Shown: piece after piece, positions 42,265-42,894 of the stretch | Position numbering within the stretch: position 1 is the stretch's first letter | Layout: each line of letters opens with the position of its first letter | DNA from: Alphaproteobacteria bacterium | GTDB lineage: Bacteria > Pseudomonadota > Alphaproteobacteria > CADEGL01 | Length of the DNA: 42,894 nt | NCBI GenBank assembly: GCA_026400755.1 | Contig: JAPLOM010000027.1 | Coordinates: forward strand, 84,575 to 127,468 | Reading direction: 5' to 3' | Position numbers and translations under genes: made by a program | Notes under the pieces: generated by a model | What the model saw: only the letters and a program-made list of their open reading frames with translations | What the model was told of the DNA's origin: nothing | The model's database searches: none

Positions 42265-42894
42265 TCGATCTTTCGGGCAAGGTCATCCTGGTGACCGGCG
42301 GCAGCCGCGGCATCGGCGCTGGCATCGTGGAGGTTCTGGTCGGCGCGGGCGCCGACGTTGCGCTCCACTACAACGCCAGCGCCAAGGAAGCGGAGGCTCT
42401 GGCCAAGAAGGTCGGTGCGGGCAAATGCCATCTGGTCCAAGCCGACCTGTCCGACCCCAAGGCGCCTGTCGCGTTGTGGGAGAAGTCGGTTGCCTGGAAG
42501 GGCAAGGTCGACGTGCTGGTCAACAACGCTGCCGTGCGCCTGTCGGCCGCGCTCGATTCGCCGTTCGAGGAGTTCGATCACGCCTGGACCGAATCCATGC
42601 GGGTGAACGTGATCTCGGCGGCCCATCTTTGCCGCCTGGCCATGCCGCAATTCCGCAAGATTGGCGGTGGCACCATCATCAACATGTCGAGCCGCCCGGC
42701 CTTCCGCGGTGACCGGCCTGATTTCCTGCATGACGGCGCATCCAAGGCCGGCCTGATGGCGCTGACCCGCGGCATCGCGCGCTTCTTCGCCCACGAGCAG
42801 ATCATGTGCTTCGTGGTCGTGCCCGGCATGATCGCGACCGAGCAGGTGGACGATTTTATCCGCCACTATTGCCAGAGCCAGGCCATGGACGAGA
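42261..42894 (+). CDS. Short-chain dehydrogenase/reductase, C-terminus beyond the window
   Basis: The 211 codons visible show a classical SDR with the NAD(P) loop TGGSRGIGAGI (from about residue 12) and VNNAAVR. The catalytic serine is in MSSRPAFRG. Where SDRs have YxxxK, this reads HDGASKAGLMALT, so the tyrosine is replaced by Asp (codon GAC) while the lysine is kept. The next VVVPGMIATE segment is normal. The ATG at 42261 overlaps the trmJ stop and is preceded by GGGGGAGGGG. The role is unknown, and loss of the tyrosine may mean a changed or absent dehydrogenase activity. Confidence 0.85.
   Translation, partial: MIDLSGKVILVTGGSRGIGAGIVEVLVGAGADVALHYNASAKEAEALAKKVGAGKCHLVQADLSDPKAPVALWEKSVAWKGKVDVLVNNAAVRLSAALDSPFEEFDHAWTESMRVNVISAAHLCRLAMPQFRKIGGGTIINMSSRPAFRGDRPDFLHDGASKAGLMALTRGIARFFAHEQIMCFVVVPGMIATEQVDDFIRHYCQSQAMDE

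Noticed and set aside
1-42894. CRISPR arrays, insertion sequences, prophage genes or a defence island
   Set aside because: No direct-repeat arrays, transposase motifs, terminal inverted repeats or phage/defence domains were seen; the window reads as core chromosome.

Overview
The window is about 43 kb of GC-rich chromosomal DNA from an alphaproteobacterium, most plausibly of the Rhodospirillales. That placement is inferred from gene content: a bc1 complex of petA-petB-petC type, a class II DAHP synthase followed by NAD-salvage genes and gltX/cysS/cimA/trmJ, a RpoH-type promoter with a ROSE-like leader on an Hsp20 gene, and the hopanoid methylase HpnR. Genes are densely packed, many pairs overlap by ATGA or GTGA, and GTG starts are common. 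I see no insertion sequence, prophage, CRISPR array or rRNA. There is one tRNA gene.

Layout. 1-940 (minus): trmL then hemF (cut by the window edge). 1107-3677: petABC. 3768-6150: a translationally coupled run of mtnP, a class II aldolase and a glyoxalase-fold protein, ending at a strong hairpin. 6197-6791 (minus): hsp20 with a sigma-32-like promoter and a thermometer-like leader. 6922-8971: a small secreted protein, a phosphotransferase and speD. 9112-15147 (minus): one probable operon of cysQ, sua5, a GlcD-type flavoprotein, an ATP-grasp-like unknown and a DmdC-type acyl-CoA dehydrogenase, ending at a terminator. 15579-17024: a LuxO-like sigma-54 activator behind a 430-bp regulatory gap. 17046-20972: a creatinase/ectoine-hydrolase-like protein, an FAH-family enzyme, a benzoate-CoA-ligase-like enzyme and a small lipoprotein. 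21201-24290: hpnR, selO and tRNA-Val(CAC). 24335-32077: gph, glmU-glmS, a HAD hydrolase, gabD and gor. 32177-42894: aroG, pncB, a methyltransferase (minus), nadE-gltX-cysS, cimA-trmJ and an SDR gene cut by the window edge.

Functionally most of the window is core metabolism: respiration, haem, amino-sugar nucleotide synthesis, NAD salvage, tRNA charging and tRNA modification. SpeD and MtnP are linked through polyamine synthesis, whose by-product is methylthioadenosine. MtnP coupled to a class II aldolase suggests that methylthioadenosine may be handled by an aldolase shunt rather than the full methionine salvage cycle.

The most striking observations are these. Two biosynthetic genes, aroG and cimA, each lack a short conserved block and change frame at the gap; in aroG the junction fits a deletion between two AATGC repeats. 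The hsp20 leader folds into a helix with one bulged G that hides the ribosome-binding site. Two small cysteine-containing secreted proteins 14 kb apart are paralogues of a family I do not recognise. The LuxO-like gene is preceded by two LuxO-operator-like dyads.
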